Assembly (NCBI GenBank): GCA_002383375.1
Contig: DFYR01000062.1
Location: forward strand, 47,973-111,972
DNA from: Spirochaetaceae bacterium UBA4077
Lineage (GTDB): Bacteria > Spirochaetota > Spirochaetia > Treponematales > Rectinemataceae
DNA: 64,000 nt
Direction: 5' to 3'
Part shown: one piece after another, positions 25,663 through 34,422 of the stretch
How positions within the stretch are numbered: position 1 is the stretch's first letter
How the letters are laid out: every line of letters starts with the position of its first letter
Made by a program: the position numbers and the translations under genes
The notes under the pieces: model-generated
The model's input: only the letters and a program-made list of their open reading frames with translations
The model's database searches: none
What the model was told of the DNA's origin: nothing

Positions 25663-26071
25663 AGAACCGGAAACCTTGTTGAAGTTGATGAAGGGTGCGC
25701 CAGAACTTGGGCACATAGTCAGCGTATGCATCTAAGGGCGTCGGATAGCTTCTCTCCTAGATAGCGATATCCAATTTTTAAAAGGGTTCGGATGGAAATG
25801 GCCTGTTCACGAATAGACTCGTCTAGGCTTTCTCGGTCTTCTCCTCATCGATTACGGCCATTGCTGCATGCGTTGGCACTCTTCGATCGATCCAATCCAT
25901 TCGCACCCTGAGTGGATCACGTTACCGATGGTGGTTGAAGCAGAGGGATTTGGGGCAGAATGGGGGAATATAAAGAGGGTTCTGTGCTGGGACTATACAT
26001 AAGAAATCCTCAACTGCTTCCTAATGTAATGAAGTAATCTTTCATTACCCATCAACAAGGTTCCCGGTTCT
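25663..26071. repeat. 0.4-kb segment bounded by imperfect inverted repeats
   Basis: AGAACCGG-A-AACCTTGTTGA (25663 onwards) and the complementary CATCAACAAGG-T-TCCCGGTTCT (26050-26071) match over about 20 of 21 bases in opposite orientation. The interior has no intact gene. It could be a decayed insertion sequence or a small non-autonomous element. No flanking target duplication was recognised. Confidence 0.45.
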
Positions 26072-26112
26072 ACCTACGATGCTGCACGCAGAATTGTGGC
26101 TAAACGAGTACT

Positions 26113-26784
26113 TCAGTCATCAAACTCAGCCATAATTGCAAGACTGGAGGAGGTCCCTATGCGCACGGCTCCGGCTTCGAGCATTGCTATACATTCTGCT
26201 TTTGTCCGGATCCCGCCGGCGGCCTTTACTTTAGCGACACCGCCCAGGGCTTGTCGCATAAGTGCAATGTCGTCGCAAAGCGCTCCGCCGGTTCCAAACC
26301 CGGTACTGGTCTGGACATAATCGGCGCCGGCAGCCGCGGCTGCCCTGCAGGCGAAGATTTTTTCCTGGCGATCGAGAACACAGGTTTCTATAATCACTTT
26401 CACCTTGGCCGGCTTTGCCGCTTTTGCCACCGCTGCGATGTCTTGAGCGATATAGTTCCAATCCTCGGATTTCGCCTTGCCGATGTTTATCACCATATCG
26501 ATTTCACTAGCTCCATCAGAAACCGCCAGCCGAGCTTCCTGGGCTTTGATGGATGTGGTGGAAGCTCCCATTGGAAAACCCACGACAGCGCAGACAGTAG
26601 TCTTGCTTCCGGCAAGCTCTGCAGCGCAAAGCGAAACCCAACAAGGATTTACGCAAATACTCCTGAATCCGAGCGCTCTGGCTTCTTCGCAGGCTTTTTT
26701 GAGGGTAGCCTCATCCGCAGTGGCTCTTAGCACCGAATGGTCGATGACAGCCGCCAGTTCTGCCTTGGTCCATTTCTTATCCAT
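26113..26784 (-). CDS. DeoC-family protein with catalytic lysine replaced by glutamine
   Basis: This 223-residue protein is clearly of the DeoC family (IDHSVLRATADEATL, CAVVGFPMGA, EIDMVINIG, VKAAGGIRT). The Schiff-base lysine that defines class I aldolase action is replaced: the motif reads YVQTSTGFG, with Q158 encoded by CAG. D96 and K187 of the active-site relay remain. It is therefore probably not a normal aldolase and could be a binding or regulatory paralogue. It has no encapsulation extension. The start ATG 26784 follows a GGAGGACCC site; the frame runs open to 26964 but that part overlaps the HD gene. It is the third gene of a valS operon. Confidence 0.85.
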   Translation of the reverse strand: MDKKWTKAELAAVIDHSVLRATADEATLKKACEEARALGFRSICVNPCWVSLCAAELAGSKTTVCAVVGFPMGASTTSIKAQEARLAVSDGASEIDMVINIGKAKSEDWNYIAQDIAAVAKAAKPAKVKVIIETCVLDRQEKIFACRAAAAAGADYVQTSTGFGTGGALCDDIALMRQALGGVAKVKAAGGIRTKAECIAMLEAGAVRIGTSSSLAIMAEFDD

Positions 26785-26809
26785 GCAAGGGTCCTCCCTT
26801 TCTCTTTTT

Positions 26810-27460
26810 TTAAATCTCGAATCGCCGCGCGAGGTATTCGCGACGGGTAGCGACGAGCTTTTGCAGCTCTTCAAGCATGCGGATGTCAGCAAGCTTGGCG
26901 ATAGGGAAAACATAGCGCTCGGTTTCGTCGGTATAGCGCTTGATGAAGGCGATATCCGTGACATAGCCCAGGCTGATCATGTTGGAGATTCTGTCCGCCG
27001 ACTTTAGCACCTTGGCGCGGATCGAGCCGAAATCGCTGATCCTAGCGAGGAACTCGATCTTGTTTTCGATAGGGCGGCGGGTGACTTCCAGGACCAGACT
27101 GTACACGTCCGGGGATTCTTCGTCGATCGAAAGCAGGTTGTCTCGGTCGAAATCAGGCAGGTCTTCGATGAGGTCGTGGACAACCGAGGCTTTCAGCAAG
27201 ACCGAATCGATATAGCCGTAGTCCATAAGGATGGCCATGGTGTCGAGCTGGTGTCTGAACATATTGCCCCCGCTGCGGCGGAGCTTGCCGATGAGGCTTG
27301 TGGCCAGCTGGATATAGGGGGCGAGGTGCATGTTCTTGAGGCGAAGCATGGCTTCCCCGTCCATAGGGACACTTTCGGAGCGCAGGGGGAGATTGGAATG
27401 TCTAATGCCCGAGAGGTCGAGGCTCTCGAGTTTGACGCCCGTATCTCCCTGAGGACTCAC
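26810..27460 (-). CDS. small HD hydrolase, MESH1/SAH-like alarmone hydrolase candidate
   Basis: This 216-residue protein has a complete HD pattern of the SpoT/MESH1 type: H70 (FRHQLDT), H95-D96 with E99-D100 (HDLIED), and D156/N160 in KSADRISNM. Length and layout match small stand-alone (p)ppGpp hydrolases; the preceding EVTRRP and the ADRISNM stretch resemble the Rel/SpoT hydrolase core. The GTG start overlaps the valS stop (GTGA), so translation is coupled to valyl-tRNA synthetase. A role in clearing alarmones is inferred from motifs only; other nucleotide substrates are possible. Confidence 0.72.
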   Translation of the reverse strand: MSPQGDTGVKLESLDLSGIRHSNLPLRSESVPMDGEAMLRLKNMHLAPYIQLATSLIGKLRRSGGNMFRHQLDTMAILMDYGYIDSVLLKASVVHDLIEDLPDFDRDNLLSIDEESPDVYSLVLEVTRRPIENKIEFLARISDFGSIRAKVLKSADRISNMISLGYVTDIAFIKRYTDETERYVFPIAKLADIRMLEELQKLVATRREYLARRFEI

Positions 27461-30123
27461 GACAGGTCCTCCATATAACGACGTAGTCGTATGCTTCGGC
27501 TCTGGGCATCCGCGAGCTTTCGTCGTTCCTGTTCAACGATCTGGGCGGGAGCTGCTTCCAAAAAGGCCTGATTGGCCAGCTTGGCTGTCAGTTTCTGTGC
27601 GAAGGATTCCTCCCGTTCGATGTCCTTTTTAAACCGTAAAAGCAGTTTTTGAATATCGATGAGTTCCTTGATCTGGATAAAAAGCTCGAATCCTCTGCCA
27701 GCCAGGGCGATGGAACCGGCAGGTTTGGATGCGCCTGGTTCCAGGAAAAGCGGCTCTGGCCCTACCACCAGGAGACCGATCAGAGCCGCGTTCCGTTTAA
27801 GGAAATCCGCTGCCGGGAAAGAAGCATCCAGTTTTACATAGAGTGGCATCTTGGCTTCCTGGGAAATCTGGAACTCCGATCTAAGGCTTCGCGCCATCGT
27901 AACCAGCTCACGCAGGCTCTCAAATTTTTCTGCCAGCTCTGGGGCTCTTCGTGACTGGACGGATTCCGGCCAGCGCTGCACGATAAGCCTGCCGGCAGCG
28001 TTGGGCAGCATGCCGTATATTTCCTCGGTGACGAAGGGAAGGAAGGGATGAAGGAGGCGCAGCGATTCCTCCAGTACCTGCAGGAGCACTGTGGTGGCCC
28101 GATCTTTTTCTGCCTCGTCCCCGAATTTAGTCGAAAGCTTGCTCGCCTCGATGTACCAATCGCAGAAATCGTCCCAGAAATAGGAGTAAACCGCCTGGGC
28201 TGCGTCGTTGAAGCGCCACGACCTCAGGGCTTCGGTAACCTGGGAGGCGGCCTGGTCAAGCCTATGGAGTATCCATTTGTCCAGGTCGTTGCGGCTGATT
28301 TTTTCCCGGGGAAGGAATTGCCGTCCCTCGAGGTTCATGAGGATGTAGCGCGAAGCGTTCCAGACCTTGTTGGCGAACTTGGAGCCCATCTTGAAGGAGT
28401 CCTTGTCCAGAAGGATGTCCTGGCCCGAGGCGCAGTTATAAGCAAGGGTGAACTTGAGGGCGTCGGCGCCATATTCATCCACTATCTCCAAGGGATCGAT
28501 GCCGTTCCCCAGGCTCTTGGACATTTTGCGGCCTTGCTTGTCCCTGATGAGGCCGTGGATGAAGACTTCCTCGAAGGGGCTTTGTCCGGTGAACTCCATG
28601 CCCGCCATGATCATACGCGCCACCCAGAAGAAAATGATGTCGTAGCCGGTGACCAGGGCGCTGGTGGGATAGAAGCGCCGGAAATCCGCCGTGTCCTTGG
28701 GCCAGCCCAGGGTGCTAAAAGGCCAGAGCCAGCTGGAAAACCAGGTATCCAGGACGTCTTCGTCCTGGTAGAGCTCGCCGGAACCGCATTTGGGGCAGAC
28801 GAGAGGATCTTCCCGCTCCACCAAAACGGCCCCGCAGTGCTTGCAGTAGAAAGCGGGAATCCTGTGGCCCCACCAGAGCTGTCGGGAAATGCACCAGTCG
28901 CGGATATTCTCCATCCAATGCGCGTAGGTGTTCTCCCACTTCCTGGGGAAGAAGACCACATCGCCGGACTTCCACGCGGAAAGCGCCTTCTCGGCCAGGG
29001 GCTTCATGCGCACGAACCATTGCTTGGACAAATAGGGCTCGATCGAAGTATGGCAGCGATAGCAATGTCCCACTGCATGGACAAGTTTTTCTTCGGATTT
29101 AAGAAGTCCGAGGGCTTCCAGGTCCGCCAGAACGGCCTTGCGGGCTTCGAGCACCTTGAGACCCCTGTATTTTTCGGGGGCATTGCTCGAGAGGCTTCCA
29201 TCGGGATTGAGAATATTCACTCTGGGCAGATTATGCCTGTTGCCCACCTCGAAATCGTTCGGATCATGGGCGGGAGTAATTTTGACAAGGCCGGTGCCGA
29301 ACTCCCTGTCCACATAGCTGTCGGCGATAAGCGGGATTTGTCGGTCAGTGAGGGGCAGTTTGATCATCTTGCCGATAAGGCTCTTGTAGCGTTCATCATC
29401 CGGGTGGGCGGCGACAGCCGTATCGCCCAAGAGGGTTTCGGGCCTGGTGGTGGCGATTTCGATCCTGCCCGAAGGACATTCGGGACATGGGCCGTCCGCC
29501 AGCTCGTACCAGATATGCCACATCGAGCCCGCTTCGTCCTCGTGCTCGACCTCGTCGTCCGAAATAGCCGTGCCGCAGGAGGTGCACCAGTTGACCAGGT
29601 ACTCGCCCTTATAGACAAGGCCCCGCTCGTAGAGGCTGACGAAAACCTCGCGCACAGCCTTGGAAAGCCCCTCGTCCAGGGTAAAGCGCTCCCTGGTCCA
29701 ATCGACGCTGGAGCCTATCTTGGCGAGCTGCTTAAGAATTATTGCCTTGTGTTCCTTGGCCACCTTCCAGGTCTCTTCAATAAAGGCTTCCCTGCCGATG
29801 TCCAGCTTGTCCTTGCCCTCCTTGCGAAGTTTCTTCTCAACCACGTTTTGGGTGGCAATTCCGGCATGATCGGTTCCGGGGAGCCAGAGCGTCGGGCGCT
29901 GCGTCATACGCCTGTAGCGTATTTGTATATCCTGAAGGCAATTATCAAGAGCATGGCCAAGATGGAGTACGCCTGTTACGTTGGGGGGAGGAATTACGAT
30001 GGTAAAGGGATGCTGACTTTTGTCATCCGAAGGCTGAAAGCAGCCCTCGTTCTTCCAGGTGCTGTAGATAGTATCTTCAAAACTCTTCGGATCGTAGGCT
30101 TTAGCCAGTTCGATCGCCTTCAT
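27457..30123 (-). CDS. valS: valyl-tRNA synthetase
   Basis: This 888-residue class I synthetase charges tRNA-Val. It has the HIGH motif as HLGHALDN within PPPNVTGVLHLGHAL, the KMSKS motif as GRKMSKSLGNGIDP, a CTSCG pair and a WCISRQLWWGHRIPA motif, and a C-terminal coiled-coil arm (about 820-888) typical of ValS. The start is ATG 30123 preceded by GGAGGAAG. A longer in-frame start at 30168 adds a basic tail that is not family-like. It is followed by the HD hydrolase and the DeoC-like gene in the same direction. Confidence 0.97.
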   Translation of the reverse strand: MKAIELAKAYDPKSFEDTIYSTWKNEGCFQPSDDKSQHPFTIVIPPPNVTGVLHLGHALDNCLQDIQIRYRRMTQRPTLWLPGTDHAGIATQNVVEKKLRKEGKDKLDIGREAFIEETWKVAKEHKAIILKQLAKIGSSVDWTRERFTLDEGLSKAVREVFVSLYERGLVYKGEYLVNWCTSCGTAISDDEVEHEDEAGSMWHIWYELADGPCPECPSGRIEIATTRPETLLGDTAVAAHPDDERYKSLIGKMIKLPLTDRQIPLIADSYVDREFGTGLVKITPAHDPNDFEVGNRHNLPRVNILNPDGSLSSNAPEKYRGLKVLEARKAVLADLEALGLLKSEEKLVHAVGHCYRCHTSIEPYLSKQWFVRMKPLAEKALSAWKSGDVVFFPRKWENTYAHWMENIRDWCISRQLWWGHRIPAFYCKHCGAVLVEREDPLVCPKCGSGELYQDEDVLDTWFSSWLWPFSTLGWPKDTADFRRFYPTSALVTGYDIIFFWVARMIMAGMEFTGQSPFEEVFIHGLIRDKQGRKMSKSLGNGIDPLEIVDEYGADALKFTLAYNCASGQDILLDKDSFKMGSKFANKVWNASRYILMNLEGRQFLPREKISRNDLDKWILHRLDQAASQVTEALRSWRFNDAAQAVYSYFWDDFCDWYIEASKLSTKFGDEAEKDRATTVLLQVLEESLRLLHPFLPFVTEEIYGMLPNAAGRLIVQRWPESVQSRRAPELAEKFESLRELVTMARSLRSEFQISQEAKMPLYVKLDASFPAADFLKRNAALIGLLVVGPEPLFLEPGASKPAGSIALAGRGFELFIQIKELIDIQKLLLRFKKDIEREESFAQKLTAKLANQAFLEAAPAQIVEQERRKLADAQSRSIRLRRYMEDLS

Positions 30124-30456
30124 GCACTTCCTCCGGCTTCTAACGACAAAACTCGTTCGGAAAAGCATAGCGAAAAAGAGGCTGCTGGGGAAGGGGAATG
30201 GCAGAACGTTAGCGTTAAGCGCCGAGAAAACGCCATTTCGCGATAGGGTTACTATGTAATAATCCTGTTTTACCCCAGCCCTGTACGCGGAAAACCGACT
30301 GTTACGTGGCCTAACTATCCAGCGACCCTGCTGCCCGATAGCCCTCCGTGATATCTTTTAAGTTTTCGGCTTTTAGCATATATTCATGCATATCGCAGGC
30401 TGATGCCGGCGACACTTCGATTCAGCGGCCAACAAGCTTAGCCGCAAGGGGGCCAT
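30124..30456. other. intergenic region between valS and acyl-CoA synthetase
   Basis: These 333 bp separate divergent genes and must contain both promoters. Only weak -10-like sequences (TATATT near 30380 on the plus strand) were seen. No stem-loop resembling a T-box leader was recognised upstream of valS. Confidence 0.4.
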
Positions 30457-32172
30457 ATGGAAAAGCAGTTACCTTGGACTTTCTTGGACGAATATAGAGG
30501 AAAGGTCTTTACCGGAACCTGGCCGACTATCCCTCAAATGTTCAAGATTTCTGTTCAGCGCTATCCCGACCGACCCTGTTTTACCGAATACGCACCCGAC
30601 AGGATAAGCCTGAGCTACAGCCAGGCATATGAAAAAATCCAGAATCTCGCCGCGTATCTGCGCGGTTTCGGATTGAAGAAAGAAGAAAAAATCGCCCTCA
30701 CCGGCAAGAACAGCCCCGAATGGGCGATCGCCTACCTTGCCATCCTGGAAGCCGGGGCTGTCGTCGTGCCCATCGATTACCAGATAAGCATGGCCGAGAC
30801 GAAAAATCTTCTTAAAGCCAGCGACGCGACGATCCTGTTCGTGGATGAGGAGAAGGCGGACGAGCTCCGATCATTCTGCAAGAGCTTCAAGAAAATTATT
30901 TCTCTCTATCGATCAGGGGAAGACTATATCTACGACCTGCGGCTCTCCGAAAGCGAAAACCCGCCTGAAGCACAGTCCCTGAGCGAATCCGATCTGGCCG
31001 CGATCCTCTTTACTTCCGGCACAACCGGAGTGCCCAAGGGGGTAATGCTGAGCCACAGTAATCTTGTCTCTGACTGCTACCTCGCCCAGGCCAATCTCAC
31101 CGTGTACCCCACCGACGTGTTCTATGCCCTTCTGCCGATACACCATTCCTACACAATGCTCGCCGTGTTCATAGAAGCCATTTCCACCGGAGCGGAAATC
31201 GTGTTCGGCAAAAAAATGGTAGTTAAGCAGATACTGAAGGATTTGAAGGAAGCCAAGATAACCATGTTTCTGGGCGTGCCCCTTCTCTTTAACAAACTGC
31301 TCAACGGCATTCTTAAGGGAGTCCGCGAAAAGGGAGCCCTGGTTTACGGCCTCATCTCCTTTCTCATGGGCGTATCCGGAGCCATTAAAACAATTTTCAA
31401 GGTAAATCCTGGCAAAAAACTATTCCACAGTATCCTGGAAAAGGCCAGCCTTTCCACAATCCGCATCTGTATATCAGGCGGCGGTCCGTTGGCGCCTTCG
31501 GTCTTCAAAAAATATAACGAGTTGGGTATCGATTTTATCCAGGGCTACGGCCTCACCGAGACTTCCCCCATCCTCACCTTGAATCCCAAGGAACATTACA
31601 AGGTGGATTCGATAGGCAAGATCCTTCCCCAGGTGGAAATGAAAATTCTGGAGCCTGATGAAGATGGCATAGGCGAAATCGCCGTAAAAGGCCCGATGGT
31701 GATGAAAGGCTATTATAAGATGCCCGAAGAAACCGCCGAGGTTTTTACCCAGGATGGCTGGTTCAAGACCGGGGACCTGGGATATATGGACGAGGAAGAC
31801 TACGTCTACCTCACCGGCAGAGCCAAGAACCTCATCGTCACCGCGGGCGGCAAGAATGTCTACCCGGAGGAAATCGAAAACCGCTTCCAGCTCTATATGG
31901 AAATCGACCAGATTCTGGTGAAGGGTTACCATGAAAAAGACGACGAGAGTGTGGAACTTATAGAAGCCCTCATATACCCCGAACAGGAGTGGCTTAAAAA
32001 GCTGGCAGATACCGACGAGGCTGCCTATAAAGCCGCGAAAGTGCGTATGGAAGCAATCGTCGACGAGGTAAACCAGAAGCTCCTGCCCTATCAGAAAATC
32101 ATGAGGGTACAGGTGCTGCGCGAACCCCTCGAGATGACCACCACGAAAAAGGTCAAGCGCTTCAGCCTCTAG
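30457..32172 (+). CDS. AMP-forming long-chain acyl-CoA synthetase
   Basis: This 571-residue ANL-superfamily enzyme activates a carboxylic acid to its CoA thioester via an acyl-adenylate. The P-loop-like motif ILFTSGTTGVPKGVMLSH (about 185-202), the GYGLTETSP motif (about 365-373) and the KTGDLGYMDEEDYVYLTGR hinge are visible. A long insertion around residues 280-320 (KGVREKGALVYGLIS) is typical of fatty acyl-CoA ligases. It stands alone but lies close to an acyl-CoA gene island and could supply its substrate. The ATG follows AAGGGGG. Confidence 0.92.
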   Translation: MEKQLPWTFLDEYRGKVFTGTWPTIPQMFKISVQRYPDRPCFTEYAPDRISLSYSQAYEKIQNLAAYLRGFGLKKEEKIALTGKNSPEWAIAYLAILEAGAVVVPIDYQISMAETKNLLKASDATILFVDEEKADELRSFCKSFKKIISLYRSGEDYIYDLRLSESENPPEAQSLSESDLAAILFTSGTTGVPKGVMLSHSNLVSDCYLAQANLTVYPTDVFYALLPIHHSYTMLAVFIEAISTGAEIVFGKKMVVKQILKDLKEAKITMFLGVPLLFNKLLNGILKGVREKGALVYGLISFLMGVSGAIKTIFKVNPGKKLFHSILEKASLSTIRICISGGGPLAPSVFKKYNELGIDFIQGYGLTETSPILTLNPKEHYKVDSIGKILPQVEMKILEPDEDGIGEIAVKGPMVMKGYYKMPEETAEVFTQDGWFKTGDLGYMDEEDYVYLTGRAKNLIVTAGGKNVYPEEIENRFQLYMEIDQILVKGYHEKDDESVELIEALIYPEQEWLKKLADTDEAAYKAAKVRMEAIVDEVNQKLLPYQKIMRVQVLREPLEMTTTKKVKRFSL

Positions 32173-32211
32173 TCCTGGCCGGCGCGGTCCTGCCGTGCAA
32201 GGACGTAGCGA

Positions 32212-32952
32212 TTAATCAGCACTCTCCTGATGCGTGGGAGCGTAGCGCTTCACCCTGTCTTTTGAAGGTATTTCCTTAATGAGTTCCGCCCTGGCGTAGC
32301 TGTACAGAAGCTTTCTGGCCCGGGCTGGGCCTATATTCGTGGCCTTCCCCAGGGACACCGATGTCCAGTAACCATTCTCATTTTCCGGCAAGAGGGCTAA
32401 CCAGTCTGCAGGGCTCGCAAATTCCCTCGATTCCCTCACGGCTACGAGGTTTCTGTCGACAGTGGCATAGGACTTAAGGAAGCGACCCCGGCGCACTGGC
32501 TCTTTCAGCACGGTGCGGATCTCTTCAATTTCAACATATACGAGTTCGATGATCAGTCCCGGCAGACTCAAGAGTTTCGAAGCCCTGACAATGCGGTCGA
32601 ATACCGACCAGAGTTCCTCTTTTTTTGGGCTCCTGCGGCGGGAGAGGACTTCGCCCGTATCCTGTTCGATCCTCAGAATGATTTTTTGGGCTGCAAGAGG
32701 TATCTGTATGCGCTGCCTGAATCCTCGGCGACTCCAAAACTCCGCTTTATCCACAATAGGGCTCAAAGAACCCGTCTGGATTTCCACTATTTCGCCGTCC
32801 GCTCTCAGCGCGTCGGCTATTTTCCCCTCGACATCGACCTCAATCCGGCCGCCCGGGCCTGCAGCCAGGCGCTTGAGCTGGTCGTGGAGACTGTACTCGG
32901 AGTAGAGATTGATTCGGTTTGTCTCGGCCACCAGGGTTTTGTCGTCATTCAC
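32212..32952 (-). CDS. uncharacterised protein, possible nuclease-like core
   Basis: This 246-residue protein is not recognised. Residues 37-65 read IEVDVEGKIAD...EIVEIQTGSL, whose E/D-x(n)-E-x-Q spacing and flanking strands are reminiscent of PD-(D/E)XK nuclease cores. The middle third is basic (RRRSPKKEE), and the C-terminus (GKATNIGPARARKLLYSY and a lysine-rich tail) could be a small DNA-binding module. It has a GTG start without a clear ribosome site. It sits between convergent acyl-CoA synthetase and the thiolase cluster with no functional link visible. Confidence 0.7.
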   Translation of the reverse strand: MNDDKTLVAETNRINLYSEYSLHDQLKRLAAGPGGRIEVDVEGKIADALRADGEIVEIQTGSLSPIVDKAEFWSRRGFRQRIQIPLAAQKIILRIEQDTGEVLSRRRSPKKEELWSVFDRIVRASKLLSLPGLIIELVYVEIEEIRTVLKEPVRRGRFLKSYATVDRNLVAVRESREFASPADWLALLPENENGYWTSVSLGKATNIGPARARKLLYSYARAELIKEIPSKDRVKRYAPTHQESAD

Positions 32953-32994
32953 GTATTTCTAGAATAGCCTGGGTTGAAACCATAACGAAAGGGG

Positions 32995-33023
32995 CTTGAG
33001 GGCTGTGCAGCCCAGCCCTCAAG
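32995..33023 (-). terminator. hairpin after the thiolase gene
   Basis: CTTGAGGGCTG (32995-33005) pairs perfectly with CAGCCCTCAAG (33013-33023) around a 7-base loop, 40 bases past the thiolase stop. The following minus-strand sequence CCCCTTTCG has only a short T stretch, so it may be a weak or Rho-assisted terminator. Confidence 0.5.
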
Positions 33024-33063
33024 GAGGTTCATACGAAGCCCCCGACCAGGGCCGCTTTTAGAC

Positions 33064-34320
33064 CTATCTTTTTAATACTGTAACGCAGTTGGTCACCGAC
33101 GATCCTCCCACATTGAGGCTGACGCCCACCTGGGGCTTTTTACCTACGGGAACGGCGCCGATCGCTCGGCCGACCAGCTGCTTGTAAAGCAGGACGTTCA
33201 TGGAAACCCCCGTGGCTCCAACGGGGTGACCCTTGGCCTTCAGGCCGCCGGACAGGTTGACCGCGCATGTAGGATCGTCTCTGCCAAAGCGTCCATCCAT
33301 GTAGTCGTAACCCGCTCTTCCGTCGGCGGAGAGGCCGAGGGCTTCGGTGCAGAGCAGCTGGTTGATGGTAAAGCAGTCGTGGACTTCGGCGATATCCACA
33401 TCTCTAATACTGATACCCGCTTCGGCAAATGCCCGGGCAACAGCTACTTTGCCAGCCATGAGCTCGTACATGTTAGGCCTGGCCGAAATGGCGATTCGTT
33501 CGTTGGCATGACCGATTCCAGCGATCCGTACGGCCTTCTCTCCTCGGCTAAGGCTGGAGTCCGAGGAGGCGATGACCAGGGCTGCGGCTCCGTCAGTCAC
33601 CAGGGAGCAGTCGTGGAGTCGTAAAGGCTGCGCGATTATTGGATTCTTCTCCGGTGGCAGGTTGAGTATGGCCTCTGGGCTAGTCAAGCCCAGTCGGTCC
33701 GAGGGGCCACCTTTGCCGAAATGGGCAAGGGGATTGTCCAAACCGTTCTTATAGTTGAGGGCAGCCACCGTGGCCAGCATCCGCGCGAGGGTGGCATCGT
33801 CGAGCTTATATTGGATGGCGTAACCCTTGGCATATTCCGCGAAAAGCCCAGGGAACGTCATTCCCCTGGCTCCCTCCTCGGCCCAGTATGAACATGTAGC
33901 AAGACCGTGGGTCACTCCCCTGGTATCCAGCAGATTCATTTTTTCCACGCCGATGACAAGGGCTATCTTAGCCCTGCCTGATTCTACGGCGTAAAGGGCG
34001 CTGAAAAGCGCCACGGATCCTGAGGCGCAGGCGTCCTCCACCCTGGTCATGGGCTTGAAGCGTAGCGCAGAAGGGGCGACTTCGACGCCCAGTGCAGCGA
34101 TATGTTCCTGATTCGCGAATATGCCGGGAGCGCAGGAAGCCACCCAGACGGCGTCCACTTCGGAGGCCCCAATGCCCGCATCGTCCAGGGCTCCCCTCCC
34201 CGCCTCGGTTAAGAGTTCGTAGATGCTCTTAAGGTCGGTGATGCTTCCTGTCTCCTTGTCTTTCTTGACAAAATTGCCGAACGCGGTGTTATAGGCACCG
34301 ATTATGCTCACCTTTGACAT
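33064..34320 (-). CDS. thiolase-superfamily protein (SCP2/acetyl-CoA acetyltransferase-like)
   Basis: This 418-residue protein is of the SCP2-type thiolase branch. The nucleophile cysteine lies in VEDACASGSVAL (about residue 96), the histidine in AEVHDCFTINQL (about 319) and a further one in AKGHPVGATG. The second classical cysteine (C-x-G-G) is replaced by NVGGSSVT, as in SCP2-type members. These usually pair with a DUF35 OB-fold protein, but none is present here. It may perform Claisen or retro-Claisen chemistry on a beta-keto acyl-CoA. AAGGAGAG precedes the ATG. It ends the minus-strand cluster of hydrolase and LIV genes. Confidence 0.88.
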   Translation of the reverse strand: MSKVSIIGAYNTAFGNFVKKDKETGSITDLKSIYELLTEAGRGALDDAGIGASEVDAVWVASCAPGIFANQEHIAALGVEVAPSALRFKPMTRVEDACASGSVALFSALYAVESGRAKIALVIGVEKMNLLDTRGVTHGLATCSYWAEEGARGMTFPGLFAEYAKGYAIQYKLDDATLARMLATVAALNYKNGLDNPLAHFGKGGPSDRLGLTSPEAILNLPPEKNPIIAQPLRLHDCSLVTDGAAALVIASSDSSLSRGEKAVRIAGIGHANERIAISARPNMYELMAGKVAVARAFAEAGISIRDVDIAEVHDCFTINQLLCTEALGLSADGRAGYDYMDGRFGRDDPTCAVNLSGGLKAKGHPVGATGVSMNVLLYKQLVGRAIGAVPVGKKPQVGVSLNVGGSSVTNCVTVLKR

Positions 34321-34422
34321 GGGAACTCTCCTTATAGGTAAAACGTCTTGCGGAAGGCTTATCCTTCTACGTGGATACTGTTTGGTACACGATGCCGGGT
34401 TTATGCGACACTTAAATCCGGT

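Larger units (their letters stand above)
25537..26112. other. gene-poor region with promoter and degenerate element
   Basis: No credible gene was found in these 576 bp. The left end holds the promoter and operator of the FGGY kinase gene (25601-25647). The rest lies between inverted repeats 25663-25684 and 26050-26071. Short minus-strand frames there look protein-like but are broken by stops, so decayed coding DNA is possible. Confidence 0.6.

Noticed and set aside
25663..26071. Short minus-strand peptide-like frames around MDWIDRRVPTHAAM
   Set aside because: Stops and a frame break interrupt every version, and no start with ribosome site exists. Treated as possible decayed DNA, not a gene.
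28048..30246. Long plus-strand open frame (732 codons)
   Set aside because: It lies entirely opposite valS, whose motifs and length are certain. The translation has no recognisable motifs and reflects the GC-rich third-codon pattern of the true gene.
30124..30456. T-box riboswitch upstream of valS
   Set aside because: No specifier loop or conserved T-box sequence was recognised.
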